Assembly: GCA_008501585.1 (NCBI GenBank)
Contig: QQUN01000044.1
Span: 1 to 60,747 of the forward strand
DNA: 60,747 nucleotides
Reading direction: 5' to 3'
Source of the DNA: Pseudomonadota bacterium
GTDB lineage: Bacteria > Pseudomonadota > Gammaproteobacteria > Burkholderiales > Rhodocyclaceae
In this document: positions 9,049 through 19,596 of the stretch, piece by piece
Layout of the letters: each line of letters begins with the position of its first letter
Numbering within the stretch: the first letter of the stretch is position 1
Position numbers and translations under genes: made by a program
The notes under the pieces: model-generated
What the model was told of the DNA's origin: nothing
Seen by the model: the letters and a program-made list of their open reading frames with translations, nothing else
The model's database searches: none

Positions 9049-10078
9049 TGCGCGCCGGGTCCGCGGCATAGCGCGCACCACACTGCTTGAAACGCTGGGT
9101 GGAAAACAGCACTTCGGCCGGGAACGGCGCCAGCCCGCACTGCGCCACAATGGTCGCCAGCTGTGCGCGCACCGCCGCCTGGTCATGGCCGTGGATCATG
9201 CAATACAGGTTGAAGGGCCAGGCCTCGGCACGCGCCCGGCGATAGCACAGGTTCACCCCGTCGGCCGCCGCGAGGCGCTCGCCCAGCGCGTCGACCTGGT
9301 CGTCCGGCACATTCCAGACACACATCGCATTCGCCCGGTAGCCCAGCTCATGGTGGCGCACCACCACGCCGAAACGCTTGACGATGCCGCGGGCGATCCA
9401 GTCGCGCACCGTGGCGAGCACCACCGACTCGCTCACCCCGGCGCTGTTGCCCACACTGGCAAACGGCCGGCTCACCAGCGGCAGCCCGGCCTGCAACACC
9501 TGCATCACCGCCACCTCGGTGTCGGTCAGCACTTCGGGCTCGACCGGGCCGTAGCTCACCTGCGTGGGGGTCCGCCCCTTGCCGGCCAGATCGAAGCCGA
9601 GGTCGATGTGGTATTCCACCCGCAGCGGCAGGGCGATCACCGGGCACCCCGTCTCGCGACGGATCTCGCGCAGCACCCGCGCCAGCGCCACGGCGTCGGG
9701 CGCGGCCACGACGAACCACAGGTTCCACTCGTGCTCGCGTGCGTAATTGTGGTTGATCTCCGGGTGCGCGCTGACCACGGCGGCGATGTCGTCGAGGTGA
9801 TCCGGCGGCGCCTTCAGCGCAGCCAGGGTGCTCGCGCCAATGCGTCGCGGCGAAAACACCGGCCCCACGCGGCTGACCGTACCGCCCTCGCGCAGACCGG
9901 TCAGCCGGGACAGCACGCCGGCCTCGGTCACGCCCAGATCCGCCGCAATCCGCGCAAACGGACGGGTCACCAGGGGAAAGTCGCGCTGGAAGTCGTTCAG
10001 CAAACGAAAGTCCGCTTCGTCGGAAAACACCGGCTTGAGTCTCATCATCGGCGCACGGGCATCGAGCAGCATGGTCAT
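9041..10078 (-). CDS. nirDL: NirDL, fused siroheme decarboxylase
   Basis: 345 residues, about twice the size of NirG or NirH. The first half (to ~165) has HNYAREHEWNLWFVVA (NirD type). The second half (from ~185) has CYRRARAEAWPFNLYCMIHG (NirL type). Each half begins with an Lrp-like winged helix (DFQRDFPLVTRPF and VLQAGLPLVSRPF). The fusion ties the A- and B-type subunits of the decarboxylase into one chain; it is known from several denitrifiers. It begins 3 nt after the nirF stop. ATGs at 10078 and 10072 are both possible starts. Confidence 0.92.
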   Translation of the reverse strand: MTMLLDARAPMMRLKPVFSDEADFRLLNDFQRDFPLVTRPFARIAADLGVTEAGVLSRLTGLREGGTVSRVGPVFSPRRIGASTLAALKAPPDHLDDIAAVVSAHPEINHNYAREHEWNLWFVVAAPDAVALARVLREIRRETGCPVIALPLRVEYHIDLGFDLAGKGRTPTQVSYGPVEPEVLTDTEVAVMQVLQAGLPLVSRPFASVGNSAGVSESVVLATVRDWIARGIVKRFGVVVRHHELGYRANAMCVWNVPDDQVDALGERLAAADGVNLCYRRARAEAWPFNLYCMIHGHDQAAVRAQLATIVAQCGLAPFPAEVLFSTQRFKQCGARYAADPARND

Positions 10079-10081
10079 CCC

Positions 10082-11257
10082 TCAGAATCCAATCCGCGCA
10101 GCCCGGTGGCTAAAGAAAATGCCCGACGGCGCAGTCGCCGGCAGCGTCTGGCGCACCTCAAAGCTGGCGGTATCGAACACCGTCACCTTGTTGTCGTCGC
10201 GCGCCGACACCCACACCTCGTCACCGCGGGGGGTGAATTCCATGTGCAGCACCGCCTTGCCCGGCGCCAGCGTCTTGACCACCTCGCGCGTGGGGGTGTC
10301 GATCACCTGCACCCAGCCGTTGTCGGGGAAGGCGAAGTTCACCCACACCTGGCGGCCATCCGGCCGGGCCATCACGAACACCGGCTGCCCCTTGACCGCC
10401 ACCCGGGCGGCCTCGGTCCATGTCCGCGTATCGACCACCAGCACCTCGTGGCGACCGATGGCCGGCAAGAACGCAAACCCGCCCGCCATGGCCCAGCCGC
10501 GCAGATGCGGCATCTTGTAGACCGGCAGCTTCTCCTCGCCGCGGCCGTAGCCATCGAGAATCTTGCGCACGCCCTTCTCGGGATGCCACAGATCGAGCAG
10601 CGCGATGCCATCCTCGCCAAACAGGCCGGCCATGAAATAGCGCCCGTCCGGGGTGACCAGGCCATCATAGGGTTGCTTGCCCGCCGGGTAACGGGTGGTC
10701 TTGGGCTGCCTGGGGTCGGTGAAATCGGTCACCCAGATCTCACCCGCCTCGAACAGCGCATAGACAAATTTCTGCCCCGGCACATCGGCCAGGCCCACCA
10801 CCTTGGAAAACTGGCCCGGCGCATACTCGGCCGGCACTTCGGAGACGAGTTCGAGCGTCTCGGCGTCAAAGGCCTTGATGCCGCCGGGCTGGTAGTTCTG
10901 CGCCACCACCAGGCGACCGTCCTGCGAGACCGAGCCGCCAATCGAGTTGCCGGCCTGGATCACGCGCTTGACGATGCGCTGGGTCAGCAGGTCGACCTTG
11001 GTCAGCCCGCCATCGCGGCCAAACACGAAGGCATAGCGCGCATCGCGCGAGTACGTGACATGGGCATGCGACAGGTCACCCAGCCCGGGCACCGAGCCCA
11101 GGCTCGTCCGGCCGCTGTGCTCAACCACCTGCACCGCCCCGGTCGCGCGTTCGATCACCACGCCCATGTCGCCTGTCCCCCGCAACGCCGGCGTCTGGGC
11201 ACACCCCGCCAGCAATCCGAGCGACAACACCCCCGCTCCCAGCATCCGACCCATCAT
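10082..11257 (-). CDS. nirF: NirF, d1-type propeller lipoprotein of heme d1 synthesis
   Basis: 391 residues from the ATG at 11257, which overlaps the nirC stop as ATGA. A lipoprotein signal peptide ends in GLLAGC (Cys ~17), so the mature protein should be anchored on the periplasmic side. The rest is a propeller related to the NirS/NirN d1 domains (YSRDARYAFVFGRDGG, HMEFTPRGDEVWVSARDDNK) with no c-type heme motif. NirF binds late heme d1 intermediates and is essential for the pathway in model denitrifiers. It lies between nirC and nirDL in one transcription unit. Confidence 0.93.
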   Translation of the reverse strand: MMGRMLGAGVLSLGLLAGCAQTPALRGTGDMGVVIERATGAVQVVEHSGRTSLGSVPGLGDLSHAHVTYSRDARYAFVFGRDGGLTKVDLLTQRIVKRVIQAGNSIGGSVSQDGRLVVAQNYQPGGIKAFDAETLELVSEVPAEYAPGQFSKVVGLADVPGQKFVYALFEAGEIWVTDFTDPRQPKTTRYPAGKQPYDGLVTPDGRYFMAGLFGEDGIALLDLWHPEKGVRKILDGYGRGEEKLPVYKMPHLRGWAMAGGFAFLPAIGRHEVLVVDTRTWTEAARVAVKGQPVFVMARPDGRQVWVNFAFPDNGWVQVIDTPTREVVKTLAPGKAVLHMEFTPRGDEVWVSARDDNKVTVFDTASFEVRQTLPATAPSGIFFSHRAARIGF

Positions 11258-11616
11258 TTCGACGACTCCAACTGTTGCGCCACGGGCGGAAAGCCCTGCA
11301 TCAGGCGCGCGACAATCCATTCGGCTTCCTGCTCGCTCATGAACGGCGCCCAGCCCGGCATGGCCGTGCCCGGGCGCCCCATCATCACCGTCGCCACCAG
11401 CGACTCGGCCGGCTTGTCTTTGAGCACCGCCGGCAGCAGCGCCGGCCCGAGGCCGCCCTGCAGCGTCAGGCCATGACAGGACCCACAGTCCTGCCGCACC
11501 ATGTTGACGAGTTCCTGCTGCCGCGCGGTGGCCGGCTCGGCATGCGCCGTCGCCGCCACGGCAGCGACGCCCAGCAGCACGACTACATGAACCCAAAGGG
11601 ATCGATCGACGGCCAT
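11254..11616 (-). CDS. nirC: NirC, periplasmic mono-heme cytochrome c
   Basis: 120 residues from the ATG at 11616, preceded by a strong GAGGAGG 5 nt upstream; the frame extends to 11643 without such a site. Signal peptide through AATAHA, then one heme motif CGSCH (C44, C47, H48) and a distal Met region (GTAMPGW). NirC is a small cytochrome c55x that can donate electrons to NirS and may take part in heme d1 maturation. First gene of nirCFDLGH, under its own FNR-type promoter. Confidence 0.92.
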   Translation of the reverse strand: MAVDRSLWVHVVVLLGVAAVAATAHAEPATARQQELVNMVRQDCGSCHGLTLQGGLGPALLPAVLKDKPAESLVATVMMGRPGTAMPGWAPFMSEQEAEWIVARLMQGFPPVAQQLESSK

Positions 11617-11643
11617 CACAGCCTCCTCGCTTGCAATGCCCAC

Positions 11644-11685
11644 ACATTAGGGGAAGCCTGCGGGGGAGCCCTTGACAGTTGTCAA
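11644..11685 (-). promoter_or_regulatory. FNR/Anr/Dnr-dependent promoter of nirCFDLGH
   Basis: The box TTGACAGTTGTCAA at 11672-11685 is a perfect palindrome of TTGAC-N4-GTCAA type. On the minus strand a -10 hexamer TAATGT (11649-11644) is centred 32 nt downstream of the box centre, exactly the class II activator layout. Predicted start about 11637, giving a ~20-nt leader to the nirC ATG. This separates nirC from the nirSTB transcript, which ends at the terminator just upstream. Confidence 0.85.
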
Positions 11686-11736
11686 AGCCCACACCTTTGG
11701 CGGGGACATCGCGCGGCAGCGGCGCGCCAGTCGACG

Positions 11737-11760
11737 AAAAAGGGCGCCCGCAGGCGCCCT
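11737..11760 (-). terminator. Rho-independent terminator after nirB
   Basis: Stem AGGGCGCC / GGCGCCCT (8 bp, loop CGCA) at 11741-11760. On the minus strand it is followed by a T-run (plus-strand A-run from 11737). It lies 22 nt past the nirB stop and closes nirSTB. Confidence 0.85.
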
Positions 11761-11782
11761 CGTGCCACATGCCAACCGCCAG

Positions 11783-12658
11783 TTACTGCTTGGCAGCGAC
11801 GATATCCGCCTTGGCATCGATGCCCAGGGTATAGCCCATGGACACCTGGTGGAAACGGCCCTTGGCATGGTCGTCATGCACCGCGAAGCCGAAGTTGTAG
11901 GTCTTGCCCGTGGCCAGGGCGATGTCGCCCTCGCCGCCACCGGCGAGCTTGCGGGTGAACACCACGGTCCAGGTGTCGCCGTCTTTCTTGCCCTCGGCAC
12001 TGACCAGCCCCTTGCCGCCGTCCATGACGCGCTTGTCAGCCACGTAGCCGTCATGGGCCTCGCCCTTGCCGCTGCGCCACTGGATCAGGTCGTAGTACTT
12101 GCCGCTGGCCAGGTCGCCGCCTTTGACATACTTGGTTTTCTTGTCATCGGCGCCCGGCATGGTACGTGCGTCGCCATGGCAGGTTTCCCAGCAGCCGGAC
12201 TGATCGGCCCGCTCGACCTTGTTGGCTTCGAGCATGACCGCGAGCTTGACCTGGTTGTCGGCATCCATCTTGGCGGCGCCGGAGGCTTTCGGCTCTTTCC
12301 AGCTGAAACGCAGGTAGAGGTTCTCGCCGTCATGCGCTGCCTGGACGTTGACCGGGATGGCCGCAGCCTTGCCGGCGATCGGGGTCGGCTCGATCTTGCT
12401 GCCGCTGGCCATTTTCTGCCCCATGTCGGCCAGCTCTTCCTCGTGGCAGCCAACACAGGTCTCGCCTTTCTTCAGCAGACGGGCACCGCCGTGGTCGCTG
12501 CCCTTGGTGATCCACTCGATGGGCGACACGCCCGGGTAGAACACGGTGATTTTCTTGGCGGCGACCTTGCTCCAGTCAGCCGGCGCAGCGGCGCTGGCAG
12601 CGCCGGTGCCCAAGGCCAGCATGGCGCCCAGTGCGATTGCGGAAAACTTGATGCTCAT
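11783..12658 (-). CDS. nirB: NirB-like diheme cytochrome c-552
   Basis: 291 residues from the ATG at 12658 (AGGGGA 7 nt upstream; the open frame to 12724 has no such site). Signal peptide through GAASA. First heme site CVGCH (68-72). A second site reads GCWETCH, with three residues between the cysteines (C156, C160, H161), i.e. CxxxCH. The C-terminal half resembles the cytochrome c-552/ethylbenzene dehydrogenase heme-binding fold. By sequence type and position after nirT it corresponds to NirB of Pseudomonas stutzeri, a periplasmic electron carrier for nitrite respiration. Closed by the terminator downstream. Confidence 0.82.
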   Translation of the reverse strand: MSIKFSAIALGAMLALGTGAASAAAPADWSKVAAKKITVFYPGVSPIEWITKGSDHGGARLLKKGETCVGCHEEELADMGQKMASGSKIEPTPIAGKAAAIPVNVQAAHDGENLYLRFSWKEPKASGAAKMDADNQVKLAVMLEANKVERADQSGCWETCHGDARTMPGADDKKTKYVKGGDLASGKYYDLIQWRSGKGEAHDGYVADKRVMDGGKGLVSAEGKKDGDTWTVVFTRKLAGGGEGDIALATGKTYNFGFAVHDDHAKGRFHQVSMGYTLGIDAKADIVAAKQ

Positions 12659-12713
12659 GTTGTGTCCCCTGTAGGTCATTGGGTTTGCTGCATGGTCGGC
12701 GGTTGCCCGCCAA

Positions 12714-13322
12714 TCAACCTTCATCTTCTTCAGTCATGCCTTCGGGCTTGTTATGTGCAATCCCCTTGTGGCAGTCGATGCAGGTCATGTTGTCTTCGAT
12801 GGCGAACGTGTGGCTCTTCTGCGCACGCTTGGCCTGCGCTTCCGGGTTCATGCCATCGAAGCTGTGACAGTTGCGGCACTCGCGCGAGTCAGAGGCTTTC
12901 ATCCGTGCCCACTCGTTGCGCGCCAGACGCAGGCGATGCTCTTCGAATTTTTCCTTGGTGTCGATGGTGCCCATGATCTTGCCCCACACTTCCTTGGAGG
13001 CCTGGATCTTGCGGATCATCTTGTGCGTCCAGTCCTTGGGCACATGACAGTCGGAGCACACGGCACGGACGCCGGTGCGGTTCGAGTAGTGGATCGTCTG
13101 CTTGTATTCCTGATACACGTTGTCCTTCATCTCGTGGCACGAGATGCAGAACTCCAGCGTGTTGGTCGCTTCCATTCCGGTGTTGAAACCGCCCCAGAAA
13201 AGGATGCCCGAAACGAAGCCGACGACGAGGAGGGTCAGCAGCGAATACTTGGCACTCGGACGGCGCAAGCTCGCCAGAAAGCCTGTCTTCCGCTCCGCAT
13301 TCTCGTTGGATTGATCCGTCAT
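12714..13322 (-). CDS. nirT: NirT, NapC-type membrane tetraheme cytochrome c
   Basis: 202 residues: one N-terminal membrane anchor (~27-48) and four heme motifs CISCH (59), CSDCH (89), CRNCH (149) and CIDCH (181), the NapC/NirT pattern. It takes electrons from the quinol pool and passes them to periplasmic acceptors, here probably NirB/NirC and NirS. AAGGA lies 6 nt before the ATG. It sits between nirS and nirB in one unit, with a hairpin in the nirS-nirT gap. The charged C-terminal tail (GMTEEDEG) is unremarkable. Confidence 0.92.
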   Translation of the reverse strand: MTDQSNENAERKTGFLASLRRPSAKYSLLTLLVVGFVSGILFWGGFNTGMEATNTLEFCISCHEMKDNVYQEYKQTIHYSNRTGVRAVCSDCHVPKDWTHKMIRKIQASKEVWGKIMGTIDTKEKFEEHRLRLARNEWARMKASDSRECRNCHSFDGMNPEAQAKRAQKSHTFAIEDNMTCIDCHKGIAHNKPEGMTEEDEG

Positions 13323-13383
13323 TTTTGGTCCTTCTCTGTTTTGCCCGAAACGGCAAGCGTTGCTATGTCAATCGATGATGAAT

Positions 13384-13403
13384 CCGGGGGCCGAAGCCCC
13401 CGG
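13384..13403. other. nirS-nirT intercistronic hairpin
   Basis: Perfect 8-bp GC-rich stem CCGGGGGC / GCCCCCGG with a CGAA tetraloop, 28 nt past the nirS stop, without a following T-run. Best read as an mRNA-stabilising or partial-attenuation structure that would favour nirS message over nirTB. Confidence 0.6.
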
Positions 13404-13430
13404 GGGTCAAACGTCTACCGGATAGTGCTC

Positions 13431-15101
13431 TTAGTAGATGTCGTGCTGCGTGTTGTACAGGTTGAACTTGCCGGTCGGGGTGATCATCTTCGGATCGGTG
13501 ATCACTTTCTTGACCTTCAGCGTCGCGTCGTCATACACCACGATCGCGGACTGGTCGGTCTTGCCGCCCCACAGCGAGATCCACACTTCGGTACCGTCAG
13601 CCGAGTATTCCGGATGCACGGCACGCTTGATGGCCTTGGTTTCCGGCAGGCCGGAGTCCTTGGCAACGTTCAGCATGACCGGCGGCTTGGACAGGTCGGC
13701 GATCGAATACACGGCAACCGATTCAGCCAGGGACTTTTCCGGGTTCTGCGGCGCGTCAGCCCACAGGTGCTTGGACTTCGGGTGGGTCTTGACGAACAGG
13801 TTGCCGGCACCAACGTGCTTGACTTCCTGAACCACCTTCCAGGCGTTGTCCTTGTGCTTCTCCGGATCGGTACCGATCAGGGTGATCACGTCGGCGCCCA
13901 GGTGACCGGTGGTCCACACGGGGCCGTAGGTCGGATGCACGAAGTTGGCGCCACGGCCCGGGTGCGGGATCTTGGCGGTGTCGACCAGCGCGGCCAGCTT
14001 GCGATCCACGGTGTCGACCACGGCGATCTTGTTGGAGGCGTTGGCGGCCACCAGGAAGTAACGCTGAGTGGAATCCCAGCCGCCGTCGTGCAGGAACTTG
14101 GCGGACTCGAAGGTGGTTTCCTTCAGGTTCTTCAGGTCGGAGTAGTCAACCAGACGGATCTGGCCGGTTTCCTTGATGTTGATAACCCATTCCGGCTTGG
14201 TCTGCGAGGCCACGATGGAGGCCACGCGCGGCTCGGGGTGGTACTCGCCATCGACGGTCATGCCGCGGGTGCTGACGATCTTGAGCGGCTCGAGCGTCGC
14301 GCCGTCCATGATCGAGTACTGCGGCGGCCAGTAACCACCGGCCACGGCGTACTTGTCCTCGAAGCCCTTGAACTTGGAGGTATCGACCGAGCGAGCGTCG
14401 AAGGCCACCTTGACTTCGGCAACCACGGCGGGCTTCTCGAGCCACAGGTCGATCAGCGACAGACGACCGTCGCGGCCGATCACGTACACATAGCGGCCCG
14501 ATGCCGAGATACGCGAAATGTGCACCGCGTAGCCGGTCTTGACGATGCTGACGATCTCCTTGGTGTCGCCGTCGATCAGCGCCACTTCACCGGTATCACG
14601 CAGGGTGACCGAGAAGATGTTCTTCAGGTTGATCTTGTTCATCTGCTTGGTCGGACGCTTGTCGACCGGCAGCATGACCTTCCAGGTTTCCTTCATCTCG
14701 GCCATCGAGAACTCGGGCGGAACGTCCGGCGTGTTCTGGATGTAGCGAGCCATCAGGTTGATTTCATCCTTGGTCAGGATGTCGTCGAAGTTCACCATGC
14801 CGCCTTCGGTACCGTAGGCGATGATCTTCTCAAGACGGTTCTGACCCAGCTTCAGCGTACCGCCTTCCAGCTTGGAGCCGTCCTTCAGGGTCTTTTCCCA
14901 GTGCGGCTCGAGGTTCTTGCCGGTTGCGCCTTTACGCAGCACACCGTGACAGCCAGCGCAGCGCTCGAAGTAGATTTTTTTGGCGGTTGCCTTTTCGGCA
15001 TCCGTCATGCTCGGTGCATCAGCTGCAAAGGCACTGCTGATGGCCAACGGCATTGCCGCCATCGCCAGCGCGCTCGCCAGCCAGGTTCCACGGGTCTTCA
15101 T
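13431..15101 (-). CDS. nirS: NirS, cytochrome cd1 nitrite reductase
   Basis: 556 residues from the ATG at 15101 (GGGAG 8 nt upstream). Signal peptide through ISSAFA, heme c motif CAGCHG (C48, C51, H52), then the d1 propeller, including RISASGRYVYVIGRDG and HPEYSADGTEVWIS, ending in GKFNLYNTQHDIY. It is the periplasmic homodimeric enzyme reducing nitrite to nitric oxide. Heme d1 comes from the nirE/DL/G/H/J/F/N products in this window. Transcribed ahead of nirT and nirB, with an FNR-type box 82 nt upstream. Local codon use is slightly less GC-extreme than its neighbours, as often seen in highly expressed genes. Confidence 0.97.
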   Translation of the reverse strand: MKTRGTWLASALAMAAMPLAISSAFAADAPSMTDAEKATAKKIYFERCAGCHGVLRKGATGKNLEPHWEKTLKDGSKLEGGTLKLGQNRLEKIIAYGTEGGMVNFDDILTKDEINLMARYIQNTPDVPPEFSMAEMKETWKVMLPVDKRPTKQMNKINLKNIFSVTLRDTGEVALIDGDTKEIVSIVKTGYAVHISRISASGRYVYVIGRDGRLSLIDLWLEKPAVVAEVKVAFDARSVDTSKFKGFEDKYAVAGGYWPPQYSIMDGATLEPLKIVSTRGMTVDGEYHPEPRVASIVASQTKPEWVINIKETGQIRLVDYSDLKNLKETTFESAKFLHDGGWDSTQRYFLVAANASNKIAVVDTVDRKLAALVDTAKIPHPGRGANFVHPTYGPVWTTGHLGADVITLIGTDPEKHKDNAWKVVQEVKHVGAGNLFVKTHPKSKHLWADAPQNPEKSLAESVAVYSIADLSKPPVMLNVAKDSGLPETKAIKRAVHPEYSADGTEVWISLWGGKTDQSAIVVYDDATLKVKKVITDPKMITPTGKFNLYNTQHDIY

Positions 15102-15182
15102 GCTCGGTCTCCCTTTTAAGAAAACGCAGTTGCGGGTCATTCCGCTGGAGACGAAGGTTGAACCTCGCGAACCGCTGCGTCT

Positions 15183-15196
15183 TTGACTCCAATCAA
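15183..15196. promoter_or_regulatory. FNR/Anr/Dnr box between nirS and nirE
   Basis: TTGACTCCAATCAA, a near-consensus half-site pair. Toward nirE a -10-like TACAGT at 15220-15225 is centred 33 nt from the box centre, close to class II spacing. Toward nirS the matching region has only a weak TTCAAC. One box may serve both genes. It partly overlaps a second symmetric element ATCAATCTTGAT (15192-15203). Confidence 0.75.
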
Positions 15197-15255
15197 TCTT
15201 GATCCGATAGAAGGGTTGTTACAGTCATACCCCATCGAACTAGAGGATCTCGACC

Positions 15256-16197
15256 ATGGCCGGCACGAATAGCAGTCTGACCTGTGGCAACGAACTGAAA
15301 GGCCCGGCGCTGTCTTCGCTGCTCAAGCGGATCGTCGACCGGCTCGAGGCACGCGGCATCAGCGGCCGCCCCATTCCGCCACCGGCCGTGACGACACCCC
15401 CGCCGGCCGACGGCATGCCGACCCACAACGGCGGCATCTCGGGCCGGGTCAGCCTGGTCGGCGCCGGCCCGGGCGATCCGGAACTGCTCACCCTGCGCGC
15501 CGCCCGGCTGATCGCCGCGGCCGACGCCGTGGTCTATGACCATCTGGTTGGCGAACACATCCTGACCCTGATCCGCAGCGACGCCGAGCGTATCTATGTC
15601 GGCAAGGAAGCGGGCAACCACACCCTGCCGCAGGGTGAAATCAACACCTTGCTGGTGCGGCTCGCCCAGGCAGGCAAGCATGTGGTGCGACTCAAGGGCG
15701 GCGACCCGTTCATCTTCGGGCGCGGCGGGGAAGAAATCGAAGAACTGGTGCAGTCCGGCGTGCGCTTCGAGGTGGTGCCGGGCATCACCGCCGCCTCGGG
15801 CGTGTCGGCCTATGCCGGCATCCCGCTCACGCACCGCGACTATGCCCAGTCCTGTACTTTCGCCACCGGCCACCTGCAGGACGGCACCGCCGACCTCGAC
15901 TGGGCCGCGCTGGCGCGACCGCATCAAACCGTGGTGATCTACATGGGGATCGGCGCGTTGCCGCAGATTTCCGCCCAGCTCATCGCCCACGGCGTACCGG
16001 CCGACACGCCCGCCGCGGCAGTGCAGAACGGCACCACCGACCACCAGCGCACCGTCGTCGCCACGCTCGGCACGCTGGCCGACGCGCTGGCCGAGGCCGG
16101 CCTGCGCCCGCCGGCCTTGCTGATCGTCGGGCAGGTCGTCCGGCTGCATCACCGGCTCGACTGGTATCAGCACGCCCTGGCCGCCGAAACCGCCTGA
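15256..16197 (+). CDS. nirE: NirE, uroporphyrinogen-III C-methyltransferase
   Basis: 313 residues. The SUMT core begins near residue 62 with [19 protein letters not shown] and continues with [38 protein letters not shown] and VIYMG, the SAM-dependent methyltransferase signatures. It makes precorrin-2, the first committed step toward siroheme and heme d1. The ~60-residue N-terminal extension (Pro-rich near 40-50) is longer than in typical NirE. It is divergent from nirS, with an FNR box between, and is followed by an intrinsic terminator. Confidence 0.92.
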   Translation: MAGTNSSLTCGNELKGPALSSLLKRIVDRLEARGISGRPIPPPAVTTPPPADGMPTHNGGISGRVSLVGAGPGDPELLTLRAARLIAAADAVVYDHLVGEHILTLIRSDAERIYVGKEAGNHTLPQGEINTLLVRLAQAGKHVVRLKGGDPFIFGRGGEEIEELVQSGVRFEVVPGITAASGVSAYAGIPLTHRDYAQSCTFATGHLQDGTADLDWAALARPHQTVVIYMGIGALPQISAQLIAHGVPADTPAAAVQNGTTDHQRTVVATLGTLADALAEAGLRPPALLIVGQVVRLHHRLDWYQHALAAETA

Positions 16198-16222
16198 GCA
16201 ACTCTACTGCCGGACTCCACCG

Positions 16223-16246
16223 ACGCCGCACGCTGTGCGGCGTTTT
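16223..16246 (+). terminator. Rho-independent terminator of nirE
   Basis: 9-bp stem ACGCCGCAC / GTGCGGCGT with loop GCT, followed by TTTT on the plus strand, 25 nt after the nirE stop. It abuts the convergent esterase gene. Confidence 0.88.
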
Positions 16247-17197
16247 CTATTGCCCCGCCAGCGCCTCGGCCAGATCGGCCGCCACCTGTGCCACGGCGGC
16301 ATTGGCCTGCGGAAAATAACCGCCCAGCGTGAAGAAGCCGTGCACCATGCCGTCGTAGGCGTGATGACGCACCACGCCCCCCTCGCTCACCATGCGCTCG
16401 GCAAAGGCCAGGCAGTCGTCGGTCAGCGGATCGCAGCCGGCCGTGACCAGCGTCATCGGCGGCAGGCCGGCCAGGGTCTCGGCGCGCATCGGCGAGGCGC
16501 GCCAGTCTTCCGACTCGCCATTGGGCAGGTAGCGCTCGAAGAACCAGCGCAGACTCTCGCGATCCAGAAAATACCCGTCGCCATAGGTTTCGCGGCTCGG
16601 CCGCGTGCTGTGGATTTCGGTGCAGGGATAGATCGCCGCCAGATAGCGCAGTGCCGGCAGGCCGGTATGCGTGCGCCAGGCCAGCGCCACGGCCAGCAGC
16701 AGGTTGCCGCCGGCGCTGTCGCCGCCAAGCGCCACACGGTCGGGGTCAATCTCCAGCAGATCGGCGTGCTCGATGGCCCAGGTCGGCGCCTGCAGCGCAT
16801 CGTCGTAGGCGGCCGGGAACGGATGCTCCGGCGCCAGCCGATACTCGACCGACAACACCGCGCACCCCGCACCGTTGGCCAGCTCGCGACACACCACGTC
16901 GTAGGAAGGCACGTCTCCGACACACCAGCCACCGCCGTGGTAGAAGACCAGCAAGGGCAGCACCTGGCCCGCCGCTGCCTGCAAGGGCCGGTACAGACGG
17001 GCCATCAGGGCCGAGCCGTCGGCGCGCGGAATCGGCACCTCGGTCACCGAGGCGACCGGCGGCGCGTCCGGACGGAAAGCGAACATCAGCTTTTCCGACG
17101 CACGGCGGGCCTGGAGCACATCGAGTTCATGAAACCGCGGCGCGCCCACGCGATAGACCATATCGAGCAGCCCACGGGCCTTGGGGTCGAGCGCCAT
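16247..17197 (-). CDS. Alpha/beta hydrolase of the hormone-sensitive lipase (HSL) family
   Basis: 316 residues from the ATG at 17197, which has GGAG 9 nt upstream; the in-frame ATG at 17206 lacks usable spacing. The oxyanion motif HGGGW lies near residue 87, the nucleophile motif GDSAGG near 160, and the C-terminal DPLTDD and HGFF supply the Asp and His of the triad. Probably a cytoplasmic carboxylesterase on short acyl esters; the substrate cannot be predicted. It is not functionally linked to its neighbours, and tRNA-Leu lies upstream on the same strand. Confidence 0.88.
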   Translation of the reverse strand: MALDPKARGLLDMVYRVGAPRFHELDVLQARRASEKLMFAFRPDAPPVASVTEVPIPRADGSALMARLYRPLQAAAGQVLPLLVFYHGGGWCVGDVPSYDVVCRELANGAGCAVLSVEYRLAPEHPFPAAYDDALQAPTWAIEHADLLEIDPDRVALGGDSAGGNLLLAVALAWRTHTGLPALRYLAAIYPCTEIHSTRPSRETYGDGYFLDRESLRWFFERYLPNGESEDWRASPMRAETLAGLPPMTLVTAGCDPLTDDCLAFAERMVSEGGVVRHHAYDGMVHGFFTLGGYFPQANAAVAQVAADLAEALAGQ

Positions 17198-17301
17198 GAC
17201 GCACATCTCCGCTGGATTCTGTCGGGGCCGCTGCCGCTGTACTTGGCAAGGCCGTCAGGTGACAGATAAGATTCGGGGCTTTTTCGCCCGCGATGAAGCG
17301 C

Positions 17302-17388
17302 TGGTGCCGGGAGAGGGACTCGAACCCTCACAGTGTCACCACCGGCGGATTTTGAATCCGCTGCGTCTACCGATTCCGCCATCCCGGC
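17302..17388 (-). tRNA. tRNA-Leu(CAA)
   Basis: 87 nt including the encoded CCA. Acceptor stem GCCGGGA / TCCCGGC, D-loop with GGTAGACGC, anticodon stem GCGGA / TCCGC around TTCAAAA (anticodon CAA, reading UUG), a long type II variable arm (CGGTGGTGACACTG) and T arm GAGGGTTCGAGTCCCTC. The long variable arm fixes it as a leucine tRNA. No integrase or attachment repeat is seen beside it. Confidence 0.97.
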
Positions 17389-17434
17389 TGGCTAGCCGCG
17401 CATTATCGCCAAAACAGAACGCCGCATCAAGCAC

Positions 17435-19584
<2,150 letters not shown>

Positions 19585-19596
19585 GTGGCCCGCAAC

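Noticed and set aside
17255-17300. Possible terminator downstream of tRNA-Leu on the minus strand (GGGC-GAAAAA-GCCC)
   Set aside because: Only a 4-bp stem and no clear T-run.
17302-17388. tRNA-Leu as an integration site
   Set aside because: No integrase, direct repeat or composition change next to it.
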